A stretch of 64,000 nt of DNA. Origin: Drosophila pseudoobscura (taxonomy: Eukaryota; Arthropoda; Insecta; Diptera; Drosophilidae). Under the pieces are notes generated by a model. The model had not been told where the DNA came from. It made no database searches and was given only the letters and a program-made list of their open reading frames with translations. Made by a program: the position numbers and the translations under genes. Shown here piece by piece: positions 26,541 through 39,712 of the stretch. Position 1 is the stretch's first letter. Each line of letters begins with the position of its first letter. Location: positions 17,683,001 to 17,747,000 of the forward strand of contig NC_046681.1 of the NCBI RefSeq assembly GCF_009870125.1, in the 5' to 3' direction.

Positions 26541-27018
26541 CTAAATACCTAAATTCTCGAGGACGTTAAAACTTTACACGCATTCCCTCGATGGTTCTTA
26601 TTTTATTGAAAAAAGATAAGACAATATAAGGGAATTAGAAAATTAAAAAAGGCAAAAGATTCTATTCAACACGGTCCCATTTTGTAAAACAAAATTTTCT
26701 GTTCCACTACGACTATATAAACATCATTGCACATAAAATTTCTTTAAAAAATTGTAAGTATTTTCGTTCTTTTAAAACAACTTGATGAACCGCACTAGAG
26801 GCCCATAAACTAAGTATGAAACAATTTGAAAATATTTTAATTTAAACACTATCCTTTATTATTTTATTTAAACGATTGTGAAGTGACATAATGAAATTGT
26901 CTAATGATTTGTAAAATATTTAGTAGTATTAACGGTATTTTTGCATCATTTCATCCGTAAAGCTCTGCCGATGCGCAGATAATGAGAGGTTAACAATATC
27001 CTCTCTGCCATTTATCCG

Positions 27019-30000
27019 TCAGGCTCCTCCACATGAAGATTTTTTTATAGAGGGATGATATTGACCACAAGACTTCAGTTCAGTGAACACTTCCGTAAAA
27101 AACCCAGGCTCTGCATTAATTTTTAGCATTTTATCGCTTAATTTGTTCACAATTACGAGGCACCTGAAATAAAAAAGGCCACCAAAACAAAAGTATATTA
27201 GACTATTAAAACGGTTTTTAGTATTTATAAACTTTTACTTTAAAACAAGATTAGGCTAAAAGCTAGAAGTTTCTAGCCGGGGTTGCCAGAGAATTGACTA
27301 TCCAAGTCCCTGAACGGACAGCTATGTTGTATTGTTATGAATTCGTATATCCTGTACTCAAAGACTTTAGGGATATATTAGATTTGTGCTGTATGTGGAT
27401 GTGTAACCCCCCCAATAAAATATATTCCTATTAGAATCAACAGCCTACAGTCGATATAGACGTGTTTGTCTGTGCGTCTATCCGTCCGGCCGTCTGTCTA
27501 TCTTGTCTGACGCCTATTTCTCAAAGGCTATAAGAGCTGGACCAACCAAATTTTTGTATCCAGACTCCTGTGATAATGTTTTTTGCAAAACTTTGCCATG
27601 CCCTCTACCGCCTTACAAAGGAGGAGAATCCACAATTTTACGAGGAAACCGATAACGACAATTTTCATTGGGTCATTATTATAGTCATAATGGGCAAATC
27701 GCTTTTCTCCCTTGTGCGCCCCTAGCGGAGGGGACCGAGATACATCGGCTGGTGCTGGTGTTAGAATGAAGAGAGAGAGCGACAGATGTAGCTAAATACA
27801 AAACAGTATCAGAAAAATGGAAAGCATATTATATACTTCTAATAAAAAAGGTCAATTAAAATCAACTGAAGAATATAGCTAGAGGTCTTGATTTCTCTCT
27901 TTTGAGCCATAACCATGGCGAATCGCAAAATCGCATGATAGGTCCGCCGCACTCGACGATTGTCGTTTAATATGGCCGAAGGAAACCGAGTGATTTAGAA
28001 GTTTGGGATGTGCGTTTATGAGTTTCCAAACAAACAAAGTTTAAAATATATTTATAAATAATTTATCCGTTTAGTTTTACCTGTCCCAAAACTTATCCTT
28101 TGAGTCTTCAACCAAAAACGGCTTAAGAGGATAACTTATTTCATTTCCCATGTATGAGTATGATAGATACAAGCAGGTAAGCACAGAAGCTTGTAGATCC
28201 GATTCTTTAGATTCCTCTCCATCAACCAAATCACGAACTAGCATGTATACAAAAACAACATTTGCCGGGTTAATAAATGCGACATCCTAAAATAAAAATA
28301 AAAAAGTATTAGTTATATTGAAATAGCAGGAGTTGCAATGAAATTATATTCAATATCGTGGTTTCAGTGATAGGAAATGTTAAAAAAACTTCAAGGTATG
28401 CCTGCTCACTGGGAACGTTGTAAGTCGTTTCTACGGCAACACTGAATCCGGGAAAAAATGGTCGTATAATCTATTTTATCGTTCCATACCGCTCGGTATT
28501 TTTTCTCAGTGTAATTCTTACTTTCTTTGGGATTTGAATATTTTTATTTGTTAATCAAAAATACTTGAACGGTTGTATCTCCAAAGTACTTAATAAATCT
28601 TAATAATAAATTTGGGAGGTCAGAGTTAAATATTAGTTCAATATTTTAGTTGCAAAAAAAAAAATTGCACCAGTTTGCATGGCAATAGACAGACAGACAT
28701 CTATGTACATTGTAGAAATATTTATTTGTTGATGCTAGCTAAGAAAATGTATACTTAACGGCTCTGTAACACTCAGCTTATCTTACCTGCCATCCTTGCA
28801 GCAATAAACTACGATCAACTGCTCTTAGCCACATCACAGCATCGCCAGCATCGAAGTTACTAAGTCTTTGGCAGCGACAATGTAGAAAAATTCCTAAGCA
28901 CTTCAGCAATTCTGAAGTAGATGCCTGAAAACAAATTCATCATCTATTCAATTATAATGCAAATTAATTAGTGCCTATTATTTCTGTGCCTTTTCACCCG
29001 ATTGGACATGTACATAGGCTCAGTTTGATATAAATTCCTTATATAAATACCTGTTAAGGTCTAATGATAATCTTTATTGTTTTCACAGTTGCTGGTCCCA
29101 CAAATTATTAGACCTTTATCGGCTACGGTATTTATTTATTTCTAAAATGGTGTTTGGGAGGGTGGATTAAACGGCTGCACCATAGCCGTCTTAAACGACG
29201 TCTAATTAATGTACCAGTTGGGTTACACAGCCCTACATTAGCCATTAATATATTGTCAATATATGTATATGGTACACATATACATATGCTATATACGCCT
29301 CTATCTTGCGTGCTTTCGCGCCTTTCATTCTTTTGCTATCGCTATCTCGATCTGTCCGCTTACTAAGTATTTCCCAGACGCTAAGCTGAAGCTACAAAGT
29401 ATTTAGGTCCAATTAATAGCTGCATTTATCAGCTTTTTTTTTTTGAATTGTAACCAGATGTAAGATGATTGCGTTTTCAGTTTTCTCGTGTCTTCAAAGC
29501 TGGGGATGCTGAAAAACATTTTCGTCCTTTGTGGTGTCATTTGTAAAAGTGTGATACTACAAGAGTCTAGATACAAAATTAGGTGGTTCTAGCTTTTATA
29601 TTCTCTGAGATCTATGCGCTCAAGAAGACGGACGGATTGACAGACAGACAGACAGACATTGCCATATTATCTCGTTTATAGATGCTAATTAAGAATATTT
29701 ATAGGTTATTTGATCTCAAACGCTTCTTTCTGGGTCTTACAAAGAAGTTTAATATATATATTATTTTATAAATACTTTTGTTTAGAGTTTTAAACACTAT
29801 ATGATTTTATGAATTTTTTTAAACCTAATACGCGCTTTGCGACATTTTAGGCATAAACAAGAAATAAAAGTGTATAGCTATAAAATTAAGTAAATGTATA
29901 TACATAGTTCTACTACTAACTACTAACCTGAATTACAGTTTTTCGAGGAAACTGATTATTGTTCTTGAACTGCATTGAAGATGGTTGCATTTGCTGTGGC

Positions 30001-30764
30001 AGGCTTAGCGTCAAAGGCTGTTTTTGAATCAACTTATTGTGATTACATATTGAATTTTTGTTATTAACTTTGATAGAGTCCTTGACTTTAGAAGGGTTTT
30101 GAGATTTGGCTGTTACCGTTCCTGAATCTTCTCGAATATCCTGAGGTTGATTGTGGTTCGGTTGGTTATGCTCTTCTATTCGATTGCATTGAAGTTGAAT
30201 GTTTCGATTCTTATCAGACGATGATGCGAAAGTGGACTCTAAAAACTGTGACTTAAAGCACGCTGTGGGTAGGTTTGCACATTTATTTTTGTTGTCGATT
30301 TTCTTTTTATTATGCGATGTTGATAGTTTTTTCCAAGAAAGGGCATTAATAAAAATTGAATGTTTCTTTAGGTTCTTATCAATAGAGCTTTTTTCTGATT
30401 TAATGGCTCCGTTTTCGTTTTGAGCATCCAAAACATTTGTTATAGTATCTTTAGACGAGTTGGCCAAATTGTGTAAGTGGTGTGAGCCCAACTGGGGGTG
30501 AGCCTGCAAATTAATATGTACTCCAGTATAGGTACCTTGTTGTCCTATAATATTCTTTGACAATTGATGGCAGACCGATTTTTTGTTTTCTCGGTTTTTA
30601 GCATTATTTAATTGCTCATACGAATAATTGTTTAGATGTGAATCAATTGATCCACTACTAACATTTTCGTTTTTTATATCATTTGAATGGTTATATTGAA
30701 AATTCGGCTGAGATGAATATATTGGATGGCGATCCCGTGGATTAAAACTCAACACAGTTCCCAT
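27019..30764 (-). CDS. Cdk5alpha: Cdk5 activator (p35-type)
   Basis: Regulatory, cyclin-like partner that activates Cdk5 in neurons. Coding exons on the minus strand are 29928-30764, 28787-28924, 28081-28286 and 27019-27163. Phases agree and the product has 441 residues. The ATG at 30764 gives '[12 protein letters not shown]'; Gly2 is the expected N-myristoylation site for membrane anchoring. The first exon (about 279 residues) is a low-complexity Asn/Ser/Lys-rich region. Exons 2-4 encode the Cdk5-activation fold: '[12 protein letters not shown]', '[18 protein letters not shown]', '[16 protein letters not shown]', '[20 protein letters not shown]', 'YPLKPFLVE', then '[19 protein letters not shown]'. 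The C-terminus differs from vertebrate p35 but is in frame to a stop. The symbol is from family recognition and remembered location near da; a second paralogue is unlikely in flies. Confidence 0.93.
27340..27760 (+). repeat. DINE-1/INE-1-like repeat
   Basis: The module 'aaaatatattccta' is followed by a 'gtctgtccgtccgg'-type pyrimidine run, 'gacgcctatttctcaaaggc', 'tataagagctggac' and 'ccagactcctgtgataatg'. A diverged 3' tail comes last. It sits within the last intron of Cdk5alpha. Confidence 0.7.
29455..29665 (-). repeat. DINE-1/INE-1-like fragment
   Basis: On the minus strand: 'gtctgtctgtctgtcaatcc' near the 5' side, 'agcttttata'-type repeats, and 'cttcaaagctgggg' in the same order as other copies. 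It lies in the first coding intron of Cdk5alpha. Confidence 0.55.
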
Positions 30765-32430
30765 ATTGACTGAAAAACATATTTATAAATCAATATTACC
30801 AGTTAACTCATCTGTATTGGTAAGAGGAATTATTAAACCTCTATTAAAGTAGTCCAATAAACAACTTAAATTTTGTATAGGAATTTTTGGAAGAACTTAA
30901 AAGGCAAAACTTTTACCTCTTTATTTGTATACACATATACTCGTATACACATATATATTGTTATATATATTTAAAAATATATATTATATAATTAAATGTC
31001 ATAAAAAACTGTCACAATTACGTTAGGCTTAAAGTAATTTTAACAACGCTATTGACAGTTTTATTTCCCTTTTTAGAGTTGCATTAAAGGTTCTTATTAT
31101 AAACCATTTTTGTATGAATTTTGTAACAACTCAATCTTCAATTGTTAATGAAAAAAATTTTTTTTTTGCAACACAAGCTTCTGAAATACACAGTGCAAAG
31201 TTTAAAAATCGATATCTTCTATGCGCAGGCTCGAGTCGAGCCAGACTTGTAGGGTAGTTATAGCTGTGCCTTGTATTTCAGGGCATGCTCAGTAAGACTA
31301 TGTAATATCGATATTCAAACACATAATGGTACATTTAAAAAATACTTGAAAATATTTTTGTTATTTCTAAAAGGATTCTGAATCTTGGATAACCTAAGAT
31401 TTGGAATAGCCAAATTTGGTTGATATCCCAGAGGGTTTTGCTGCTATAACATTTCTAGTGGTTTGGAACTTCGACCACTTGATGTATGCATTATCATATA
31501 TTTCTTTATTAGCATCAACAGCTGAAGTGGTATAGCGATTTCCGCCTGTCCGTTCATCATCTGTCAGCTTTAAAGCTGATTTTACCTTCTGAACGCATTA
31601 TGTACGTACATATATACTAATCCTATTTCGTACAGGTATTGTGGAAGTACGTTGCATCGTTTGAAATGCGGACGTCCGTGAAAGTAAATGTTGTAAAATG
31701 TCTCCTTTATTTCAAAGAATACTCCAATAAGGAAATTTCGTCTCGACAAAATCTTTATTTATTTCGCTAGAATTTTGGTTGACTAGAAAATAACCATATT
31801 TTAATAAAAAATGTTGAAAAATGGTGTTCTATAGTAGTGCATGTAGAGATCAAATCCTCCCTTTACATCATGCCACTATACCGATTACCAGAGAGCAATA
31901 TATTTGGCCTCTAATATATGTATTAAAGCAACGATTTGAAGAATAAAATAACAAACCCATGTATCTCCAACTAGTATCCAACTGAAAGTTAAAATTTAAG
32001 TTTGATTGATGCAAGCATTAAAATTTCTGCACGTAATAAAACATAAGAAACATTATGCATAAAATTTTGCATTATTCTAATAAATTCTATCAAATATTCA
32101 ATTTACCCTAAAAATTCGTGCACCACAGCTATTCTGGGACGGATATTCAGTACATTTAGAATATTGAAGACTAGACTGAGTACTACGATTGAATGGTTAT
32201 TTAAATATTCTACATTGATAACACTAATATCATTTAGAGAGCCTTTTGGTAAAAGCTTGCATAGCGAGAGAGGTTTTGTTATTGCTTCTTTTGTTTATTG
32301 CTTCGTGTGCAGATTGCGATTGCGGAGCAAACTACAAATTTATCTCTCTTTGTATACCCGATACTCGAATAATTTTGTGATCGCTTTTCAGTCCCCATAG
32401 ATATACATACATATATAAATACATATAGAT
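30765..32430. other. Upstream region of Cdk5alpha, no gene seen
   Basis: AT-rich. Two ATCGAT-containing sites (about 31209 and 31308) could be DRE-like promoter elements for Cdk5alpha, but they lack the full TATCGATA consensus. A weak DINE-1 scrap lies near 31500-31580. Confidence 0.35.
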
Positions 32431-32725
32431 ATGAACCTCAAATCATCAAATCTGTGGTGCTATGTAAAGAAACTTCAACTGACAGCGAACCTGATAGATG
32501 CATTGTTGAACGAATCTGCTGAATATTTCTCCAAGCAATTGCTGACTATCGGTAATGGCCGTGTTCCTTTCGACCAATCGAGCAGATCGATTTCATATCC
32601 TCCGAATTTTTGCAATTTCATCTCATCGAAAGACTATCTGATCAGCAATATCTGAACAATTCTGGGTTCCGGATATATTCCCGAACATTATTGCTAACCA
32701 CAAAAACAACAAATGGTTTTTTCTG
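32431..32725 (+). mobile_element. Helitron PIF1-type helicase relic
   Basis: The reading frame contains 'MNLKSSNLWCYVKKLQLTAN', 'FSKQLLTIGNGRVP' and 'ISYPPNFCNFISSKDYLISN'. After one frameshift it continues 'IFPNIIANHKNNKW'. These are characteristic of the Helitron RepHel helicase C-terminal half. It is a small broken fragment. Its presence is consistent with the Helitron-derived DINE-1 repeats around it. Confidence 0.75.
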
Positions 32726-33738
32726 GTTTTAACTGTTATTTTATTTTTCCGTTTTCTTCTAGCTAGTGCTTCTTTTTCACATAACTTCAATATCTTAATT
32801 ATGCTTATATTCTAAAAATCTGATAAATGCAGCTATATTCCGGAACCAAGCTTTCAAATCAAAATTCGTAATTTTCTGCGGAATATTTTTCTAAATTTGG
32901 ACTTTGAATATTCGGAAATGTCGAAATAAAATGATTCCTTGGGTTTTGGTACAGGTACATTAATTGGGCGTCGTTTAAGGTATCGCTTGTATGGATCTAT
33001 GGATAAATGACTAAGGTGCAGAAGTTCGACCAAACCTTTAAATGCCGCATTTTATCGTTAAATTACGTTACAAATACAAAAGTTAGGCTATACATTGAAA
33101 ATAGTCGGAATGCGTAAAAAAGGTCTGAACGGTGTCGGGTTTCAACAAGGCGCGGCGCCATGCTCGACTGTAAATCAATCAATTTAGTTTGGCCACCCAG
33201 ATTCAGATTTCAGATTTTACGTCTCCGGTTTTTTTTGTGGAGTTGTTTGAAAAGCAAAGTTTACGCTAGACAGCCTCATTCCATTGAAGAGCTCAAGTTG
33301 TTGTTTTCTTTTAAAGTATTCATTAAATCTTATTGATATTTCCCAGTTCAGACCAAAATTGTTTTATTTTCATGGTCATCAGCTGCTTGTTGTGGTTTAT
33401 GTGCTCTGTGTTAATCGGCGTTTCACATTGTTCATAAATTTCCATCGTTCCACCAAGATTCGTTCTGTGTGCAGAAGGTATCAAATGCGTGGTCATAAAA
33501 TTTGTTTCTTTTTCATGGTCCAATCCTAAAGATTTGTTTACAGAGAAACTAAAACATTTTTCCGAGTTAGCGTGTTATTGGTACTATTGACAGCATGTTG
33601 TAAGGCGACTAAAATCTTTAAATGTCTTTTGGGCCTTCGTTGCATAAAAAAACCGGATCAATATAAATAAATCTGTAGATGCTATTACTACTGAAAACTC
33701 TTTTATAGTGAAATTTACATTGGGAAAAACTGTTAATT
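32726..33738. other. Upstream region of me31B
   Basis: No coding evidence. The me31B promoter and a 5'-UTR exon probably lie in the less AT-rich 33120-33300 stretch, but no TATA/Inr combination can be called with confidence. Confidence 0.35.
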
Positions 33739-36700
33739 ATGATGACGGAAAAAATATCTTCTGGCCACACTAATTTATCAAACAAGGGGTTTGTATATTA
33801 TTTATCTAAACAATATTAATGCAAAAAGAACAGCTTTTGAGATATGATATTGATGTATTTATATTTATGTATGAATTTAAGTCATTTACTTTTAAAGTTC
33901 TTATTTGTGCATGTTCTCCGCTACATAAAATATGAATACAAAATGTTGCATTCTCACACATACATATTTGGATTTTCTGGTAAATGATAAATTGGCGAAA
34001 GTGTTCTTATTTACAAAAATAAGCATACATGTAAAGACAAAGTTTATTGAATCTTTTTAGCTAACTTAAAGAAATGGTACAATCTGTTAACTGTTAACTG
34101 TAACTGTTATTAAAGATAAACTTTATGCGGAACACAAAAGCTAATGTAATACTTATAACAGAGATGCTGAAAGAACTTATATCTTTTTTAATACTTTTTT
34201 AATCAAACAAATGATTTACAAGTTTCATCCGCTTTATCTTAAGAGAAATATATATATTTGATTAATAGTGAGCATCTAATTGTATTTCTTTGACATCGCT
34301 CTACATGCGGGAAGGCTTTAAGATGGCGATCATGTGAAAGTGATTCCCTGACGATAGGTGTCTATTCATGCCAAGTTAAACTTCCGTGATATACTAGTGC
34401 TGGGAGCTTAATTGTTAACTAAAAGTAGATCTCAAATAAATATAAAAATTCGAATATTGACTGGACCACGTGTTATTTCGAGTTCCCGTTTTGTCTTGTG
34501 GCAATAAGCGGTGGCGGGTAAATTTTCATTAACTGCTAATCCCCACTGGGAGAGAGAGGTGGATAGCTTCAATATACTTTCGTCATTCCCGCAAAAATTT
34601 ATTAGAACTTGTGATTGTATTCTAAAATATTAAATTAATTTAATTCCATTTTATTTCCAATTGAAAACAAGTTATTTGTTCAGACACGACAGAATAAGTT
34701 AATTCATTTTAAATATGGATTAAATAAGGTTTTTTATCGACTTTTTACACAATAAATTATCTCAATTGGTTGTTTTTGAATTGAGTTAAGTACCAGTCGC
34801 GAAAGTATAAAACAAACTATAACATAATAATTATTTACTTTTTTTTTATTTAGCATAATAAATGACCAGAAAATCCTTGCCAACATCAGTGACGATATGG
34901 GCTGGAAATCGAAGCTAAAACTACCCCCAAAGGATAACCGATTTAAAACAACAGTGAGTATTCGCTGAAATTATAGTATGTATTTGAGCCTCAAATTAAG
35001 GAGGTCATCATTTTTTAGAGCATCGATTGTCCAACTAGTTTATTTCAAGTATATTTTCGTACACCTGAGAGCACTTTTGTGCAACATGACTCTGTACATA
35101 CATATAGATTAATAGAAAAAAACTCATACTAATTGTGAGCGAAATATGTGTACATCCAACATATTACGCCCATTGAAAACACAGTTTCAATCTTATTTAA
35201 TTCTAATGGTAACTTCTTTAGCTACCAAATCTAGCACTCGGCTTCAGCCCGCAGCCGCTGCTTCAGGAAAGTGATGCGTTGAAATGGAGTTATTGTTGAC
35301 ATCCATTGCATTGCTACTGTCTGATCTGGAAGTGCCTGTAAAGATGAACCAACTAAGGATTCGAGAATGGTTCGACTTGTAATGAAAGCAATTCACACGA
35401 ATTCGCACGACCTGCCCAAGTCAGACAGTCGGACAGAATTTGTCACGATATAGCAAGAGAGTTTTTTCCCTCAAATAGAAAAAATATCCGTTTCGTTCAG
35501 TCCGTATTGGGCGAGCGTTTTGAAAAAACGCTCAGAAAACTGAGACGCAGACTAACTGATCAAACAAAGCGAATACCGAAACCCAGCGAATCGATTAGGT
35601 TGCCTCTTCATGCAGGGCTCTATATTTCCTTCGTAATTTCCACCGCGCCAGTGTCTGTGAGCTTCGATGCAACAGTCTGTGTTTACTTTGTATTCTTTAT
35701 TTGTTTGTATTCTAGGATTACCAGACACTGGTGTATTAGTTTTGTGTTAAATTCTCGCTTAAACTGAAAAAGAGTCTTTCCCGTTTCGAGAAAGTTCCCG
35801 TCAAGTTCCACATAAATCTAAAGGGCGAAGGAATATATTTTTGTTGTACCATATCTCATTTTAATGAATATATATATGGGGCATATATAGTTATAATAGT
35901 TAAGATTATTTATTGTACTTATATGTTGTTGTTTTTTTATATTTTAGGATGTGACCGATACACGTGGAAATGAATTTGAAGAATTTTGCCTTAAAAGAGA
36001 ATTACTTATGGGTATTTTCGAAAAAGGATGGGAGCGTCCCTCTCCCATTCAAGAGGCTGCTATACCTATTGCTCTGAGTGGAAAAGATGTACTAGCTCGA
36101 GCCAAAAATGGAACTGGTAAAACTGGAGCTTATTGTATTCCGGTTTTAGAGCAAATAGACCCAACGAAAGACTATATCCAAGCATTAGTGATGGTTCCTA
36201 CACGAGAACTGGCCTTACAAACTTCACAGATATGCATTGAACTAGCAAAGCATCTTGATATACGAGTAATGGTCACCACTGGAGGTACCATTCTAAAAGA
36301 CGATATTCTTCGTATATATCAAAAAGGTACTTTTTAATATTTAATTTTTACAACGACAACTCAGAGGCGAAGAAGTAAACAAAATTTAAGTTTTTCAACT
36401 TTGAAGGTGTTATCATACAATAGGGCAGCAGTTTTTAATGCAGACAGCTGCATATCTGACCAAAGTCTATACAACCGTTCCAATCTTTGTTCTGCTTTTA
36501 CCTTATCTTCTCAAGGCATTGCACTGCGCTTGCACTACACAAACACGCGCAACAAAACAACACCCCGTTTTTGACCCCATAAAGTATATATATATTCTTG
36601 ATCAGCATCAATAGCCGAATCGATTGAGCTATGTCCGTCTGTCCGTCTTGCTTGACGCCTAGTTCTCAAAAACAATACGAGCTAGGTCAACGAAATTTTG

Positions 36701-38500
36701 TATCCTGACTGCTGCGAGGGCGGAGGGGAGCCATGCTGACTGAGTATGAGGTATAAATGGAGAGTTTCGGCTGTAGCAGCGACTCGCACCGTTCCGCCTC
36801 GCTTCATATCGAGTAATGGTTTTATTTGTATTTTCAGTACAATTAATTATTGCGACCCCTGGACGAATATTGGATTTGATGGATAAGAAAGTTGCTGATA
36901 TGTCGCATTGCAGGATATTAGTTTTGGATGAAGCCGATAAACTACTGTCGCTTGATTTTCAAGGCATGCTGGATCATGTTATATTAAAATTGCCAAAGGA
37001 TCCACAGATACTGCTATTTTCTGCAACATTTCCACTGACTGTGAAAAATTTTATGGAGAAGCATTTACGCGAGCCATACGAAATAAACCTTATGGAGGAA
37101 CTGACGTTAAAAGGTGTCACTCAGTACTATGCATTTGTACAAGAACGTCAAAAAGTACACTGCTTAAACACGTTATTTTCAAAGTTGCAAATTAACCAAT
37201 CTATAATATTTTGCAATTCTACGCAACGTGTCGAGTTATTAGCTAAAAAAATTACAGAGCTTGGCTATTGTTGCTATTATATACATGCAAAAATGGCGCA
37301 AGCACATAGAAACAGAGTGTTTCATGACTTTCGTCAAGGTCTCTGTAGGAATTTAGTTTGCTCTGATTTATTTACTCGAGGAATTGATGTACAGGCCGTT
37401 AATGTTGTAATTAATTTTGATTTTCCTCGAATGGCTGAGACATACTTGCATCGTATTGGGCGTTCTGGACGATTCGGTCATTTGGGTAAGTAATAATCCT
37501 AAAATACGAGTTTAAGTTACAAAATATTTCAAAACACTGTGTTGACTTTTTCGATATAAGACAAAAAAACGTCGGTCTTTAAACTTTTTATAACCGATAC
37601 GATAAAGAATATAGCGTCATATTAGATTTTTCTGAAAGTGGATGTGTTTAACACCCAGCAGAAATCGTTTTCCGACCCCATAAACCCCAAATGTTTATTT
37701 TTGATCAGCATCAGTAGCAGAGTCGATATAACCATGTCCAATGGTCCAAATGATCACAGAGACTATAAAAGCTAGAGCAACCAAATTCAGACTTCCAAAC
37801 TCCAGACTCCTGACACTGTCAAACTTGTATTACAAAATTTTTGCACGACCCTTCCCGCCCCCGAAAAGAACAAAAATCCACAATTCCGAAGATACGATCA
37901 AATCAATCATAGAATCAGAATTATAGATTCCCAATCCGCATTTCCAGAAGCTCTTGAGCAACATTTTTTAATTAAATAAAATTCCATTTTTACCATGGTT
38001 TTTTTTTATGTGCTTATTTTTTCACATTACCTACGTATCTTACATCTGGTTGTAATGAACTATGATTCTAAAATGATCACTAAAAGATCTAAAAAGAGCA
38101 CTTTGTAGTCCTCAGCTAACCGTCTGAAAAATTGATTATATTTTTTAGGTTTTTGTTTACAAAATTTTCACTTTAAAAACTTGAGAAAAGTGAGAAAAGT
38201 TCCTTGTGTTTTTATATTTTATTTTTGAATTTTGAATCAACCCAATTAGTTAAGAAACTCATTTTAATCTTCAATCTTTTTTCAATTAATATTTTAGGAA
38301 TTGCTATAAATCTAATAACTTACGAGGATCGCTTTGATCTTCATCGGATTGAAAAGGAACTTGGTACCGAAATAAAACCCATACCGAAGGTAATCGACCC
38401 TGCATTATATGTCGCAAATGTTAGCGGATCGTCTGGAGAAATTTGCAACAACAGTGATCTTAATACTTCTGCAAACGAGGAAGGCAATGTTAGCAAATAG
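33739..38500 (+). CDS. me31B: Me31B, DDX6/Dhh1-type DEAD-box RNA helicase
   Basis: RNA helicase of P-bodies and germ granules that represses translation of maternal mRNAs and promotes decapping. Coding exons 33739-33788, 34854-34953, 35948-36326, 36838-37485 and 38298-38500 join in phase to 459 residues, the family length in flies. The start is '[13 protein letters not shown]'. Helicase motifs in order: Q-motif 'GWERPSPIQ', motif I 'AKNGTGKT', Ia 'PTRELALQ', 'TPGR', II 'LDEADKLL' (DEAD), III 'FSATFP', then '[13 protein letters not shown]', '[11 protein letters not shown]' and VI '[10 protein letters not shown]'. The tail ends 'ANEEGNVSK'. All catalytic residues are present. Introns 3 and 4 carry DINE-1 insertions. 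A poly(A) signal AATAAA is at 38556. Identity is certain. Confidence 0.98.
36560..36815 (+). repeat. DINE-1/INE-1-like repeat in me31B intron 3
   Basis: 'tttttgaccccataaag' is followed by 'tcttgatcagcatcaatagc', 'gtccgtctgtccgtcttg', 'gacgcctagttctcaa', an internal deletion, then the tail 'gccatgctgactgagtatga' and 'cgactcgcaccgttccgcct'. The end lies only about 22 bases before the exon 4 acceptor. Confidence 0.75.
37590..37950 (+). repeat. DINE-1/INE-1-like repeat in me31B intron 4
   Basis: 'cacccagcagaaatcgtttt' leads to 'ccgaccccataaa', 'gatcagcatcagtagcagag', 'gactataaaagctagagcaa', 'ccagactcctgacactgtc' and 'cgacccttcccgcccccg'. This is the 5' two thirds of the family consensus seen in this window. 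Confidence 0.75.
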
Positions 38501-38555
38501 AATTCAGATAAAATTGTAATTGTAGGTTTTTTAGTAGAATATAATACATGAAATC

Positions 38556-38561
38556 AATAAA
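38556..38561 (+). terminator. me31B poly(A) signal
   Basis: AATAAA 56 bases after the me31B stop codon. The inverted repeat starts about 125 bases further downstream. Confidence 0.6.
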
Positions 38562-38954
38562 GAGAATGAAATATTTCGGAAAACTAACAACGACCTAGAT
38601 AAATACACTAGATATAAGCCCAGTAAAGGTATTTTGCAAATTTAATCAACAAAAATTGGTAAAAAAAAAATGAAACAAAAGTTGTATTTCCCCTGTGGAT
38701 CCAGAAGGATTCTGTGAGGAGACATCGGTAGCACGGCATCGCCAGGGTTTTTGTTTGCCCTCAGACGTCTCGACAAGGGACTCCCACGAGTGCGTATGTT
38801 CTTGGGCGACTCAGGCCAATCCAATTAGCACAGAACGAATTTTTGTTTAGTTTGGAGCTTCTATTTGGTTTCAGGTAACTAATCTTGTCACTTATAAAAT
38901 TTATCAAATTAAAGCAATCTTATTTATATATTCCAGAACTATTACGGGTCAAAA

Positions 38955-39020
38955 ATGTATGGCCCTTGTGGATCGTGCTGTCCCATGTGCTGTGGAGGCT
39001 TCTGTGGTGGCTGTTACTGA
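38955..39020 (+). CDS. Tiny Cys/Gly-rich protein, left-arm copy
   Basis: A 21-residue ORF starting 'MYGPCGSCCPMCC' with seven cysteines and six glycines, preceded by AAAA for a favourable start context. A 62-base intron (38875-38936) with clean GTAACT donor and TTCCAG acceptor lies just upstream, so the first exon would be 5' UTR (stop codons in all linked frames). An AATAAA follows at about 39075. Composition resembles the Cys-Gly-Pro-rich Mst (male-specific transcript) sperm proteins of Drosophila, though shorter. An identical arrangement exists in the right arm. It could instead be only stem sequence of a hairpin RNA. Confidence 0.45.
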   Translation: MYGPCGSCCPMCCGGFCGGCY

Positions 39021-39204
39021 GCAATAACGAAAGGGGCCAAGCCTTCCATTACAAATCGTGTGACACCATTACAAATAAAACATTTACAAATGAAATATTT
39101 ACAAACAAATCATTACAAATAAAAATTTTTAACAAATCTTATTTATTGATGTCCTGGCTCATGTGGATTGTGCCAATATGTATTTTTATGGTTAAATTTG
39201 CTTA

Positions 39205-39712
39205 GACTGTTTGAAAATCCTTGATCCTTAACAAGGAATCCATAAAATCAGGGTATTTTTCTGATCACAGGAAGCAATGGCATGTCCTTATCGGCTCACA
39301 AATAACGGAGAAAATTAAATATTTTTGATCCTTGATATCCTTAGTCCTTGAAAAGGACTTCACCAAATCAGGGACATTTTTCCGATCACAGGAAGATATC
39401 GCACGCCCTGATTGCCCCATAAATAACGGAAAGAACAAAATATATGCGGCTGTAAAAATTTCCTATACTCTTGGTCCTTGATAAGGACTCCATCAGATCA
39501 AGGATTTTCTTCCGATCACATGAAGCCATCGCACGTACCGATCGGACCACAAAGAACGGAGAAAACAAGATATATATGTCTTGGAAAATTATCCTTGATC
39601 CTTCGTCCTTGATAAGGACGCCATAAAATCAGGGACATTTTTCCGATCACAGGAAGCCGTCGCACGCCCAGATCGTCCCATAAATAGCGGAGAAAACCAA
39701 ACTGTCTTATAA
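39205..39712. repeat. Tandem repeat, about 120-132 bp, four units in left arm
   Basis: The motif 'tttttccgatcacaggaag' (with small changes) recurs at about 39257, 39378, 39507 and 39639. Each copy is preceded by a 'cttgataaggac' block and followed by 'cataaataacggagaaa'. The right arm carries two inverted units (about 40010-40220). Confidence 0.85.

Noticed and set aside
35490..35770. TCAGTC initiator-like site and ORF in me31B intron 2, possible alternative promoter
   Set aside because: No supporting downstream promoter element or splice donor was convincing; could equally be an old LTR.
38642..38824. Frame beginning with Asp-Trp-Pro-Glu reported as a possible separate protein
   Set aside because: Its start would be TTG directly after a stop codon, and it lies in the palindrome arm. 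Treated as part of the hairpin finding rather than as a gene.
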